Shown: positions 15,738-24,218, numbered from the stretch's first letter. The stretch is 32,161 bases of DNA from Peptococcaceae bacterium CEB3 (GCA_001029295.1 LDXJ01000026.1:1-32161); one strand, 5' to 3'. Notes: generated from the sequence alone by a model not told the origin. Translations and numbers: made by a program.

Positions 15738-15765
15738 ATTATACCATCCGTGAAAGACCGGTCAA
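15738..15765 (-). promoter_or_regulatory. Sigma-A promoter of rpiR
   Basis: TTGACC (15760-15765) and a perfect TATAAT (15738-15743) are separated by 16 bases on the minus strand. An 8-bp palindrome, GACCGGTC (15756-15763), overlaps the -35 box and could be a regulator site. Predicted start is near 15731. Confidence 0.7.
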
Positions 15766-15919
15766 GGTAACCTCAGACTGGACAGACCCAAAGCACCCCC
15801 TGGGTCCCTGGGTGCCTTATCGGCTTTTTCCTCACCGCTCTTCTTTATTCATCGCTAGTACTCATCGCCAGTTCGTAGACGCAATCAAAGCCAATCTTGC
15901 GTTGTGCCAAACGCGGGGC

Positions 15920-15958
15920 AAAAACACCGCGACCTCGTGCTCTGTTGGCACGAGGTCG
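15920..15958 (-). terminator. Terminator of the xyl/corrinoid operon
   Basis: CGACCTCGTGC (15930-15940) and GCACGAGGTCG (15948-15958) form a perfect 11-bp stem with a 7-base loop. On the minus strand it is followed after five bases by TTTTT (15920-15924). It lies 47 bases past the corrinoid gene stop and marks the end of the operon. The rest of 15766-16004 shows only a weaker GCACCC/GGGTGC repeat near 15796. Confidence 0.65.
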
Positions 15959-16004
15959 TCAAACCCATGTATCCGAATTGATGATGCTGGAACCTTCCTG
16001 AGGT

Positions 16005-16634
16005 TTACGAAGCATACTGGGCGAACACGTGCACCGCTGTTCCCGCGTCCGGCGCGTAACCGTCCGCGCCGATCTCCGCGGCGTATCTTTCAGACACAGG
16101 AGCGCCGCCCACCAGCACTTTGACCTGGGAACGCAATCCCTCTTGCTCCAACAAGCCGAGCACCGTCCTCATCGAACCCATCGTTGTGGTCAAGAGGGCG
16201 GAGAGCCCGATAGCCGTAGGCTTATGCTCTTTCACCGCCTCGACAAACTTTTCCGGCGCGACGTCGACTCCCAAGTCAACCACATCCCAGCCCGCCCCTT
16301 GCAGCATCGTTCCCAAGAGGTTTTTCCCGATGTCATGAAGATCTCCCTTCACGGTCCCGATAACCACTTTACCCAGGTACTTCCGTCCCGCTTGCAGGAT
16401 CAGCGGTTCAAGAACTTTGAGGCCGGCTTTCATCGCCCGGGCGGCTATCAACATTTCCGGCACGAATATCTGGCCGTCTCGGAATCTTTCCCCTACCACA
16501 TTCATGGCACTGACCAATATTCCTTGTATGATGTCGTCAACCGCGAGTCCGGCCGCAAGCATCTCTTCCACGCCCCGTGCTGTCCCAGCAGCGTCTCCTT
16601 TAATGATCAAATCTTTGATTTCGTCAGCTTGCAC
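16005..16634 (-). CDS. Methyltransferase-type corrinoid protein, copy 3 (divergent)
   Basis: The 209-residue protein has the same cap plus B12 domain as copies 1 and 2, with GTVKGDLHDIGKN (cobalt ligand His100), SALLTTT, GGAP and the ending EIGADGYAPDAGTAVHVFAQ. It differs in many positions from the other two, so it is an older paralogue. The start is GTG at 16634 with only a weak GGCGGA site upstream. It ends the xylFGH / UroD / Gfo-Idh run 130 bases after the dehydrogenase, and a terminator follows, so a sugar importer and a methyl-carrying corrinoid protein seem to be in one operon. Two copies of TTTTAAGATTTTT (16656-16668 and 16676-16688) lie just upstream of the start. Confidence 0.92.
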   Translation of the reverse strand: MQADEIKDLIIKGDAAGTARGVEEMLAAGLAVDDIIQGILVSAMNVVGERFRDGQIFVPEMLIAARAMKAGLKVLEPLILQAGRKYLGKVVIGTVKGDLHDIGKNLLGTMLQGAGWDVVDLGVDVAPEKFVEAVKEHKPTAIGLSALLTTTMGSMRTVLGLLEQEGLRSQVKVLVGGAPVSERYAAEIGADGYAPDAGTAVHVFAQYAS

Positions 16635-16655
16635 GTCAAATCATCCGCCTTTGCC

Positions 16656-16688
16656 TTTTAAGATTTTTCTTCGCGTTTTAAGATTTTT
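16656..16688. repeat. Two 13-bp direct repeats upstream of corrinoid copy 3
   Basis: TTTTAAGATTTTT occurs at 16656-16668 and again at 16676-16688, 20 bases apart (about two helical turns), 22 bases before the corrinoid start. It may be a regulator site or simply AT-rich mRNA that exposes the weak ribosome-binding site. Confidence 0.4.
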
Positions 16689-16764
16689 GCCGTCCCTGGA
16701 TCAGCATTATGTCAGAACTTTGTAGCATCATGCATTTGACCATAAGAGCAGTGAACTACCCCAC

Positions 16765-17841
16765 TCACGCCTTGCTTTCCTCTATACGCTCCACGGCCTT
16801 AACCGTGCGCTTCTCTGAGTTGCTGAGTTCGGCCAGTTCGATGATCCTCATCGTCCGCCAAGCCTCCTCAGGCTTCACGGCCAGATCGGAGCCCCTGGCG
16901 ATAGCGTCGGCAACGTTTTCATAAAAAGCCTGATAACATCCCGGCAGGGTCTCAAGGAGACCCACAACATGCATGTGGTCAATCTCGGCCTCGATCGTTC
17001 CCCACTGTGCCCTTGGCTCGATGCCCCAGGCATTATCAGGCGCCGGGTTTTGCCCCGCGCGCAAGAGATCCTCCTGTCGATCGAAACCGCCTTTAAGAAA
17101 TGAGCCAAGCCGCCCCCGCAGCACAAAGCGCGGACCCGGCTGCCGCACCATCATACCCGCCTTCAAAGCAGCCTTGAGTTTGGGATAACCTAAGACGACC
17201 TCGAAGCTGTCAACTGCCCTACCCCCTTCCCGTTGAACCCGCAGGTCAGCGGTCACTGTATCGGGCCAGCCAAACAAGACCAGAGCTTGATCGATTAGGT
17301 GGGAACCCAAGTCAAAGAGGATGCCCGAACCGGCTTCTCCCGATTCACGCCAGGCTCCCTCATTCACCTCTGGGCGGAAGCGGTCATAGTGGGCCTCGTA
17401 CTCCACAATCTCCCCCAGCATGCCGCTCTTAACCAGTTCCCGAATCGTCCGGAAGTCCCCGTCCCAACGCCGGTTTTGGTAAACGCTCAGTACTCTTTGC
17501 CGTTCTTGGGCCAGCTCAATCAAGGAGCGGGCTTCCGCCGCCGTCAGAGTAAACGGCTTGTCGACGACGACATGCTTACCGGCCAACAGGGCCTGACGGG
17601 CCAATTCAAAATGACTGGAATTGGGGGTAGCCACCACCACCAGATCGACCTTGGCATCCTCCAGGAGCCGGTCGCTCTCCCTCAAAACCAAGGCTTGCGG
17701 AAAATCTCGGCCGGCCCGGTCACCGTGCCGCTCCACGATAGCATACAAATTCAGGGAAGACACCGCATTGATCAGAGGAGCATGAAATACCCGCCCGGCA
17801 AAGCCATAGCCCAGTAACCCCACGTTGATTTTATCTGTCAT
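16765..17841 (-). CDS. Gfo/Idh/MocA-family dehydrogenase, IolW (scyllo-inositol dehydrogenase)-like
   Basis: The 358-residue protein has an N-terminal Rossmann motif (GLLGYGFAGRVFHAPL, 8-23), VVVDKPFTLTAAEA with Lys95 in the D/E-K-P signature, SVYQNRRWDGDF and GILFDLGSHLIDQ, which supplies the catalytic Asp/His pair. Length and the motifs S-V-Y-x-N-R-R-W-D and F-x-x-Y-x-R-x-R-P-E-V match Bacillus IolW (YvaA), an NADP(H)-dependent scyllo-inositol dehydrogenase, better than glucose-fructose oxidoreductase. It should oxidise a ring hydroxyl of a cyclitol or pyranose to a ketone. It lies between a UroD-type methyltransferase and a corrinoid protein in the sugar-import operon, with AAGGAG seven to eight bases before the ATG. 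Confidence 0.88.
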   Translation of the reverse strand: MTDKINVGLLGYGFAGRVFHAPLINAVSSLNLYAIVERHGDRAGRDFPQALVLRESDRLLEDAKVDLVVVATPNSSHFELARQALLAGKHVVVDKPFTLTAAEARSLIELAQERQRVLSVYQNRRWDGDFRTIRELVKSGMLGEIVEYEAHYDRFRPEVNEGAWRESGEAGSGILFDLGSHLIDQALVLFGWPDTVTADLRVQREGGRAVDSFEVVLGYPKLKAALKAGMMVRQPGPRFVLRGRLGSFLKGGFDRQEDLLRAGQNPAPDNAWGIEPRAQWGTIEAEIDHMHVVGLLETLPGCYQAFYENVADAIARGSDLAVKPEEAWRTMRIIELAELSNSEKRTVKAVERIEESKA

Positions 17842-17927
17842 TTTATCGTCTCCTTCTTATCATCTCCGTCTAATCCTCTTCGTCTTATCCTGTCGTTCTC
17901 TTTGCGGAGGACCTCCTTCCTCACCAT
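17838..17927 (-). CDS. Possible 29-aa basic leader peptide overlapping the dehydrogenase start
   Basis: An ATG at 17927 preceded by AAAGGAAG opens a 29-codon frame reading MVRKEVLRKENDRIRRRGLD then GDDKKETIK. It stops with TGA at 17838-17840, overlapping the ATG of the dehydrogenase (ATGA arrangement). The coding strand of this 200-base gap is unusually purine-rich, so the open frame could be chance. If translated, it would couple translation into the dehydrogenase gene. Confidence 0.3.
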   Translation of the reverse strand: MVRKEVLRKENDRIRRRGLDGDDKKETIK

Positions 17928-18046
17928 TGCGCTTCCTTTCTGTTTCTATTTCCTCATTCCGCTTGACTTTTATTCTTCTCCCAAATTTACTACATTTCAA
18001 GCCCCGATTTAACACCGGGTAAATGTCCCACGCGTGTCAGCCCGGA

Positions 18047-19057
18047 TCAATAGCGCGGATAATCGCGTAAAGCCTCGGCGATGGCTTTCAGATTCTCATG
18101 CGGAGTCGAGAGGGGAATCTCGCAGCCCGCCATGATTAGGGTATTGGCGTCCCCCGCGTCCAAACACTTCCAGACCGCCTCCCTGATAAGGGCCGGCGTT
18201 CCCTGCTGCACCACGGCCACGGGGTCGAAATTGCCGCAGGCAGCCGCATAGCCCCGGTAAGTTTCACAGGCCAGCTTGAAATCCACTTTCCAGTCCACAT
18301 CAATGATATCCGCCCCGCTCAATTTCATCAAGTTCAAGATAGCCGTCGTGTTCCCGCAGATGTGGAGTCTGGCCAACGCCCCCGCCTCATGCACGGCGGC
18401 CACCAGGCGCTGCTCATAAGGCTGAGCAAAGACTCCGAAAAGGTCCGGGCCGAGCAAGGAGGCAGCGGCATCCCCCATTCCTATGAGATCCGCACCGGCT
18501 TTAATTTGAGCTACGGCTGAACGGATTTCCGCCTCCAAACATATTTCCAGTAGCTGGTGGACCTGATCCGGACTGTCGTAGACATCCAGCATGATCTCAT
18601 TCATCCCGCGCAGGTCGACTGCCTCGGCAAAAGGCGCTTCCACCCAGCCCATGATCGGGTATTCGTCTCCTGCCTCCCGTTTGTATAACTCGATTCCTTT
18701 GATGCGGTCTCGCATGCGGGTCGAGCGGTAAGGGTCAAAGATCTGCAGTTTTGGCAGATCGTCGTAGCTCTTTAAAAGATTATCCGAACAGAGAGGAATA
18801 TCATCCTCCGGAAACTCGACCTTACCCCCGAAATCGAAAACTTCGCGAAACGGATCGGAAATAGCCCCGAGGATATCCAGGTCGAAATCTTTAGCTACCC
18901 GCAGGTTGGACTCCACTAGAACCTCGTAGTCCAAGTAGAACTGGGATTGCGGCTTGCCAATATAAAGCGGGGCAAACGCCATAATGAGATTACAGTTCGG
19001 AGCCCTGTCCACCGCCTTACCTGCCAGTCGTCTTATCAATCTTTCTTTGGAATTCAT
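18047..19057 (-). CDS. UroD-superfamily corrinoid methyltransferase in the sugar operon
   Basis: The start is set at ATG 19057 (MNSKERLIRRLAGKAVDRAP), six bases after GGAGGAG; a GTG at 19072 overlaps that site. The 336-residue product has the zinc site His232-x-Cys234 in RLHICGNTTAIL and Cys312 in MAGCEIPLSTPHEN, and SLLGPDLFGVFAQPYEQRL matches the central SPxxYxxFxxPYE block. It resembles the 4267-5328 enzyme in motif spacing, so these two are the likeliest MtaA/MtbA-like partners of the corrinoid proteins. It begins 36 bases after xylH and precedes the IolW-like dehydrogenase, tying methyl transfer to sugar import. Confidence 0.9.
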   Translation of the reverse strand: MNSKERLIRRLAGKAVDRAPNCNLIMAFAPLYIGKPQSQFYLDYEVLVESNLRVAKDFDLDILGAISDPFREVFDFGGKVEFPEDDIPLCSDNLLKSYDDLPKLQIFDPYRSTRMRDRIKGIELYKREAGDEYPIMGWVEAPFAEAVDLRGMNEIMLDVYDSPDQVHQLLEICLEAEIRSAVAQIKAGADLIGMGDAAASLLGPDLFGVFAQPYEQRLVAAVHEAGALARLHICGNTTAILNLMKLSGADIIDVDWKVDFKLACETYRGYAAACGNFDPVAVVQQGTPALIREAVWKCLDAGDANTLIMAGCEIPLSTPHENLKAIAEALRDYPRY

Positions 19058-19093
19058 CTGTTTCTCCTCCACCCTTCCTTGACCACTTCGAGT

Positions 19094-20323
19094 TTAGGTT
19101 GCGCGCTTGCGGCTGGCAATGTCAACCCAGACCGCAAACAAGAGAATCAATCCCTTGGCCATATACTGTAAAGAAGCATCCGCATTCATCAGACTTAAAC
19201 CATTATCGATACTGGCCATAACCAAAGCCCCGATGATGGCGCCGTAGACACTCCCTTCCCCTCCCATCGTACTAGCACCGCCGATAATGGCGGCGGCGAT
19301 GGCGTCCAGTTCAAACAGGTTTCCCGCGGAAGCACCGGCGGCGTTTAGGCGGGCTGTAAATATGATGCCTGAAACCGCTGTCAAAGCGCCCATAATAATG
19401 AATAGGATCATCGTCGTCCGCCGGATGTTGATCCCGGAGAAGCGCGCAGCTTCTTTGTTGCCGCCGATAGCGTAAATATGACGGCCGAAAACGGTTTTCT
19501 CGGCCATAAAGTTAAACAACACGGTTAAAGCCATGAGGATCAAAACCGCATAAGGGATCCCCATGTAGTCCGTCATAATGCCAAACACGAAGGCTATCAC
19601 TAAAGAGGTGGCCGCAAGACGCAGCACGAACAATTTCTTATCTGGAACTTCAAACCCATACTTCACTCTGCTTTTTCGCAGCCGGATTTGCCAAAAAACG
19701 TAAAGGCCAATCACCACCAGACCCAGCAAGGCACTCGAATCATTGATCGGTGCAGTGCTGATGAGCTTGGGCAAATATCCCTGACCGATTTCCTTGAAAG
19801 AATGGTTCATCGGGCTAATCGTCGCTCCACCTGTAACCTTAATAACCATACCCCGGAATACCATCATTCCAGCCAAAGTGACGATGAAGGCCGACACTCC
19901 CCGGTAAGCGATCCAGTACCCCTGCCAGATACCGACCAGAATGCCGGCAAGCAAGGTGATGATGATCACCGGAACGGTGCCCATGTTCAGGTTGACCTGC
20001 AGATACGCCGCAATTGCTCCCATCAATCCCACCAGGGAGCCCACCGACAAATCAATGTGTCCGGCCACGATGACCAAGACCATGCCCACCGCCAAAACAG
20101 CGACGCTGACTGACTGCAGAAACAGGTTTGACAGGTTGCGCGGCTCAATAAACATGCCATTGGTTAAATACGTAAACACCAGCCAGATGCCCACCAACAA
20201 TATAACCATGGTGTATTCGCGCATGTTGGCGCGCAAAGATTGCAGCACGGCCGTCAGAAAGGGATCCCCCGCCGTGTTGCGCCCGTTTTCGCGCTGGGCC
20301 CCCGTCTCTTTTCCTTTATCCAC
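19094..20323 (-). CDS. xylH: Sugar ABC transporter permease, XylH type
   Basis: The 409-residue integral membrane protein has roughly ten hydrophobic segments starting after a polar N-terminus of about 35 residues. VLAVGMVLVIVAGHIDLSVG (the AGHIDLS motif of XylH/RbsC permeases), SAFIVTLAGMMVFRG and NKEAARFSGINIRR (the coupling EAA-like loop) identify it as the permease of a monosaccharide importer. The start is GTG at 20323, which overlaps the end of the ATPase gene by eight bases and has AGGAGG eight bases upstream, a translationally coupled pair. It forms the channel of the XylFGH-type transporter. Confidence 0.9.
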   Translation of the reverse strand: MDKGKETGAQRENGRNTAGDPFLTAVLQSLRANMREYTMVILLVGIWLVFTYLTNGMFIEPRNLSNLFLQSVSVAVLAVGMVLVIVAGHIDLSVGSLVGLMGAIAAYLQVNLNMGTVPVIIITLLAGILVGIWQGYWIAYRGVSAFIVTLAGMMVFRGMVIKVTGGATISPMNHSFKEIGQGYLPKLISTAPINDSSALLGLVVIGLYVFWQIRLRKSRVKYGFEVPDKKLFVLRLAATSLVIAFVFGIMTDYMGIPYAVLILMALTVLFNFMAEKTVFGRHIYAIGGNKEAARFSGINIRRTTMILFIIMGALTAVSGIIFTARLNAAGASAGNLFELDAIAAAIIGGASTMGGEGSVYGAIIGALVMASIDNGLSLMNADASLQYMAKGLILLFAVWVDIASRKRAT

Positions 20324-21854
20324 GCTTCACGCCTCCTGTCGCATAGGACATAATCTTCTCCTGGGTGGCTTCGGACGCCGCCATTTCCGCTACTATGCGG
20401 CCCCCGTGCATCACAACGATCCGGTCGCTCATGCCCAGAATCTCGGGTAGTTCGGAGGAGATCATAATAATGCTGACTCCTTGTTTAACAAGATCGTTCA
20501 TAATATTGTAAATCTCGTATTTAGCTCCCACATCGATGCCTCGGGTGGGCTCATCCATAATGAGAACTTTCGGGTTCGTCATCAGCCACTTGGACAGGAC
20601 AACCTTCTGCTGATTGCCGCCGCTCAGGTTTTGCACTCTTTGTTCCAAAGAGGGAGTCTTGATGCGCAGGGAAGAGACAAAATGATTGCTGTGCCGGATC
20701 ACTTCATTTTGATTGATTACCTTCAACTTGGTCGCAGACTCGTAGCTTGCCAACATTACGTTGTTTTTTATATCCATCGTCAACACGAGACCATTATTCT
20801 TGCGGTCCTCCGAAACGTAGCCCAAGCCGGACTTGATGGCCTCGCGAGGTGTTCCCGGTTTTAATTTTCTCCCGTCAAGAAAGATCTCGCCGCTAATCCC
20901 TCGTCCGTAAGTTCCAAAAATGCTCGTGGCCAGCTCGGTGCGCCCGGCGCCCATCAACCCCGCCACTCCCAATATCTCGCCTTTTCGCGCCTCGAAACTG
21001 ATGCCCTTGAGGGCAACCTTATCGGGTATATCCGGATCATAAACGGTTAAATCCTTGACTTTGAGCATCACCGGGCCTGGAACATGCTCCTGGCGCGGAA
21101 AGCGCTGGGTCAACTCCCGCCCCACCATCAAGGAAATGATTTTGTTCTCACTCATATTCCCTGCGGGTTCCGTAGCTATCGTTCTGCCGTCACGCAGAAC
21201 GGTAATCGTATCGGCTATCTGCAGCACTTCGTTCAATTTGTGAGAAATGTAGATACAGGTAACCCCTTTGTTCTTGAGCTCTAGAACGATCTGAAGCAGG
21301 TTAGCGCTTTCGGTTTCCGTCAGAGCGGCCGTCGGCTCGTCCAGAATCAAAATCTCGGCATTCTTGGAGATTGCCTTGGCGATTTCTACCAACTGCTGCT
21401 GCCCTATCCCCAGATTTTTCACCTTGGTGCTGGGGTTAAGGTCCAGGCGGACCTCCCCCAAGGCCTTTTTCGTAAACTCGTACGTGCTGTTCCAGTCGAC
21501 AATACCCCTGCGCGCAATTTCGTTACCCAAGAAGATATTTTCGCTGACTGTCATCTGTTTGACCAAAGTCAGCTCTTGAAATATGATAGCCATACCGGTC
21601 TTCTCACTGTCTTTTAAACTATGAAAAGATTGCTCCGTCCCCCTGATTAAGATCCGGCCCTCATACTGGCCGACTGGGTACATCCCGCTGAGTATTTTCA
21701 TTAGAGTGGATTTTCCCGCCCCGTTTTCTCCCACCAGAGCGTGTACCTCACCCCATTTCACCCGCAGGTTAACATCTTCCAGGGCTTTCACCCCGGCAAA
21801 CTCCTTCTTGATGCCCACCATTTCCAGCAAATAGTCACTCTGATTACAATCCAT
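20316..21854 (-). CDS. xylG: Sugar ABC transporter ATP-binding protein, XylG type (two NBDs)
   Basis: The 512-residue protein holds two nucleotide-binding domains, as in XylG/RbsA/MglA. The first has GENGAGKST, the LGIGQQQLVEIAK signature and EILILDEPTAAL. The second has the degenerate Walker A GLMGAGRTE, LSGGNQQKVVLSKWL and VLIMDEPTRGIDVG. It powers monosaccharide import from the cytoplasmic face. GGGAGG lies seven bases before the ATG, and the gene starts 95 bases after xylF and overlaps xylH. Confidence 0.93.
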   Translation of the reverse strand: MDCNQSDYLLEMVGIKKEFAGVKALEDVNLRVKWGEVHALVGENGAGKSTLMKILSGMYPVGQYEGRILIRGTEQSFHSLKDSEKTGMAIIFQELTLVKQMTVSENIFLGNEIARRGIVDWNSTYEFTKKALGEVRLDLNPSTKVKNLGIGQQQLVEIAKAISKNAEILILDEPTAALTETESANLLQIVLELKNKGVTCIYISHKLNEVLQIADTITVLRDGRTIATEPAGNMSENKIISLMVGRELTQRFPRQEHVPGPVMLKVKDLTVYDPDIPDKVALKGISFEARKGEILGVAGLMGAGRTELATSIFGTYGRGISGEIFLDGRKLKPGTPREAIKSGLGYVSEDRKNNGLVLTMDIKNNVMLASYESATKLKVINQNEVIRHSNHFVSSLRIKTPSLEQRVQNLSGGNQQKVVLSKWLMTNPKVLIMDEPTRGIDVGAKYEIYNIMNDLVKQGVSIIMISSELPEILGMSDRIVVMHGGRIVAEMAASEATQEKIMSYATGGVKRG

Positions 21855-21949
21855 CGTTTCACCTCCCGTTCAGAAGGGGAAGAGGAACAGACCATCCGCC
21901 ATCCCCCTTCCCTTGCCGGAACTTTTCCTGTCCGTCACTCAGAGAACTT

Positions 21950-23008
21950 TCACTTCTTGTAAACATCCGCCTTTTTCAGATAGCCGCTGTCAATGAGAAC
22001 CTTGTCCAAGTTCGATTTGTCAACCACGACCGGTGTGAGTAAAACCGAAGGAACTTCGATTTTGCCGTTGTTAATTGTACCGTTCGTCGCCGGAGTTTTT
22101 CCTTCAGCCATTTTGAGAGCTGCGTCCATAGCCGCTTGGTCTTCAACCCGGGTGTCTTTAAAAACGGTCATAGATTGGGTCCCCGCCAGGATTCTTTGAG
22201 CTCCGGAGAGGGTCGCGTCTTGACCGGTGACTACCACTTTGCCGGCCAAGCCCTGAGCCGCTAAAGCCTGGATGGCAGCCCCGGCCGTATCGTCATTGGG
22301 GGCCAAAATCCCCTGAACATTGTTTTTAGCCAAGGTCAGCGCATTTTCCACGATCTTCATCGCGTTATCCGGCTGCCATCCCTGAATTGCCTGGTCCGCT
22401 ACGATGTGGACATCTCCTTTGGCAACCAGCGGTTGGATATATTTCATGGCCCCCTTCTTGAAAAGCAAAGCGTTATTATCCGTGGGGTCGCCGGACATGA
22501 CAATATAGTTCCCTTTTGGGGCATGCTGGGTTAAATACTTCCCTTGCAGTTCCCCCACCTTCTCATTGTCAAAGGAAACATACAAGTCGTCATCGGCGCC
22601 TGTGATGAGTCGATCAAAAGAGATCACTTTTATTTTGGCCGCGTGGGCCTGCTGGATGATCGCGGCGGCGGCCTGAGCATCATTAGGCGCTACAATGAGT
22701 ACTTTCACACCTTGGTTGATCAAGCTTTCGCATTGAGACAGCTGTTGACCCGAGTCATCGTTCGCGACCTGAACTCTGAGATCAATCCCCATCTTTTTCG
22801 CATCCGCGATCATTTGATTCTTGTCCAAGACCCAGACGGCCGTGCTTTGTGTAGGCAATGACAACCCGATCACCGGCTTTGGACCTGATGACTTACCAGA
22901 GCTTCCAGAATTGCCTGAAGACGGCGCCTGGCCGCAGCCGGACACAGCCAACAGCGTAAGTGCAGCGAGAGCCAACCCGGCCCCCAATTTTCTCAGCCTT
23001 TTTTGCAT
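21950..23008 (-). CDS. xylF: Sugar-binding lipoprotein, XylF type
   Basis: The 352-residue product has a lipoprotein signal peptide with a lipobox (LAVSGC, Cys25) and then a periplasmic-binding-protein type I fold. Matches to E. coli XylF are obvious in order: DLYVSFDNEKVGELQGKYL, SGDPTDNNALLFKKGAMKYI, GWQPDNAMKIVENALT, ILAPNDDTAGAAIQALAAQG, VVVTGQDATLSGAQRI and VPSVLLTPVVV. Anchored outside the membrane, it delivers a pyranose-type sugar to XylGH. Family members bind xylose, but glucose and other sugars are also known, so the real ligand could be a methylated sugar. It follows the LacI-type regulator, and an operator candidate lies 90 bases before its start. Confidence 0.93.
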   Translation of the reverse strand: MQKRLRKLGAGLALAALTLLAVSGCGQAPSSGNSGSSGKSSGPKPVIGLSLPTQSTAVWVLDKNQMIADAKKMGIDLRVQVANDDSGQQLSQCESLINQGVKVLIVAPNDAQAAAAIIQQAHAAKIKVISFDRLITGADDDLYVSFDNEKVGELQGKYLTQHAPKGNYIVMSGDPTDNNALLFKKGAMKYIQPLVAKGDVHIVADQAIQGWQPDNAMKIVENALTLAKNNVQGILAPNDDTAGAAIQALAAQGLAGKVVVTGQDATLSGAQRILAGTQSMTVFKDTRVEDQAAMDAALKMAEGKTPATNGTINNGKIEVPSVLLTPVVVDKSNLDKVLIDSGYLKKADVYKK

Positions 23009-23096
23009 GAACCGTTCCCCCTTTTTCCTTTGTGTTCTTCATTGGTCTTTCGAGACTTTGTTTGGTCTCCGGGTGCGCTAGGGCCTCACCTCCTTC

Positions 23097-23112
23097 CGTG
23101 CTCGTGCACATC
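23097..23112. promoter_or_regulatory. 16-bp element shared with 24374-24389, upstream of xylF
   Basis: CGTGCTCGTGCACATC occurs here, between the LacI-type gene and xylF, and again at 24374-24389 upstream of the LacI-type gene. Its core GTGC-TCGT-GCAC is an inverted repeat. Presence at both promoters points to a shared operator. Confidence 0.55.
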
Positions 23113-23130
23113 TCGTCCACCAAAAAACAG

Positions 23131-24186
23131 TCAGTGCCGCGGCAGCCCCCCTTCACCGTTGAGCATCTCAATCAAAACGACTTCCGGCCGGCTGAGAATA
23201 TAGGGATGCTTCGGTTTGAAACCGGCCTGGAGGTAATCAAAGAGAATCCGAATGGGTTGATATCCCTGCTGAAAAGAATTCTGGGTGATACAGGCTGTGA
23301 CGATGTTGTTTTTGAGCAGGCGGCTGACTTCCTCATTGACATCGAAACCTATGAGCTTTATCTTGCCTTCCCGGTGTTGATCGACGATAGCCGCCCCCAC
23401 AGCCGCGGTGCAGGAATTGGTCACGAAAATCCCCCGCAGATCCGGATGATCATGGATGATTTTCCCCGTCACCTCGTAGCATTTTCCGCTGTCGTCCGCA
23501 TTCTCCCAAGTCCCCACCGTAGTCATGTTCTCTTTGCCCATGCTGCCCACGACTTCGAGAAACCCTTTCCTTCTCGCCTCTGTGTCTTGGGTACTCAGAA
23601 ACCCAGTCAAGACGCCTACTTCTCCCGCACCGTCCAAGAACTTGTACATCAGTTCGCCCGCCACGCGGCCGCCGAGATACCCGTCCAGCCCAACATAACC
23701 AAGCCTCTTGCTGTCGGGTACATCGGTGTTAAAAGTAACCACCGGGATCCCGGCTTCACTGGCATTATCGATGAGCGCCCGGACGAGATGCGGATCCGTT
23801 GGGGTGATGGCAATGCCCGCCACTCCGTCATTCAAGGCTCCCTCCAGCAGTGTCCTTTCCCTGAAACCGTCACGAATCTCTGAAAAATAGAATTTTACCT
23901 CAACCCCGAAATCCGACAGTTCTCTGGCTGCGGTTTCGGCTCCGAAGATCACCTGACCCCAGAAACTCATGGGTGTCCTGGGTACGATAAAGCCAATCGT
24001 GTATCTGTCTTTCTTAACCAGAGCCCTGGCGATCCGGTCCGGCTGATAATCCAGACGCTTCACAGCCTCCAGGATCAAAGCCTCTGTCTCGGGATTGACC
24101 CCCCCGCGCTTATGCAGGACTCGGTCGACCGTGCCCCGGGAAACATTTAACTTTTCTGCAATGTCTTTAATCGTTACTCTTTTCAT
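23131..24186 (-). CDS. LacI-family transcriptional regulator of the xyl-type operon
   Basis: The start is ATG 24186 (MKRVTIKDIAEKLNVSRGTV), which places the HTH at the very N-terminus as usual for LacI proteins and has GAGG nearby. A longer frame to 24228 adds residues unlike the family. The protein has 351 residues: HTH (2-22), hinge YQPDRIARALVKK, and a type I periplasmic-binding-like sensor domain (YTIGFIVPRTPMSFWGQVIF, then GIAITPTDPHLVRALIDNA). The sensor looks like ribose/xylose-binding proteins, which fits a sugar effector. It is encoded directly upstream of xylF with 122 bases between and probably represses it and itself through the repeated 16-bp element. Confidence 0.9.
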   Translation of the reverse strand: MKRVTIKDIAEKLNVSRGTVDRVLHKRGGVNPETEALILEAVKRLDYQPDRIARALVKKDRYTIGFIVPRTPMSFWGQVIFGAETAARELSDFGVEVKFYFSEIRDGFRERTLLEGALNDGVAGIAITPTDPHLVRALIDNASEAGIPVVTFNTDVPDSKRLGYVGLDGYLGGRVAGELMYKFLDGAGEVGVLTGFLSTQDTEARRKGFLEVVGSMGKENMTTVGTWENADDSGKCYEVTGKIIHDHPDLRGIFVTNSCTAAVGAAIVDQHREGKIKLIGFDVNEEVSRLLKNNIVTACITQNSFQQGYQPIRILFDYLQAGFKPKHPYILSRPEVVLIEMLNGEGGLPRH

Positions 24187-24218
24187 TGGAACCTCGCCAT
24201 CGTTTAGAATGTCGGATA

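Noticed and set aside
22893-23171. Minus-strand frames starting MCTST at both 16-bp elements
   Set aside because: The shared residues come only from the shared DNA element. The frames diverge immediately and overlap real genes.
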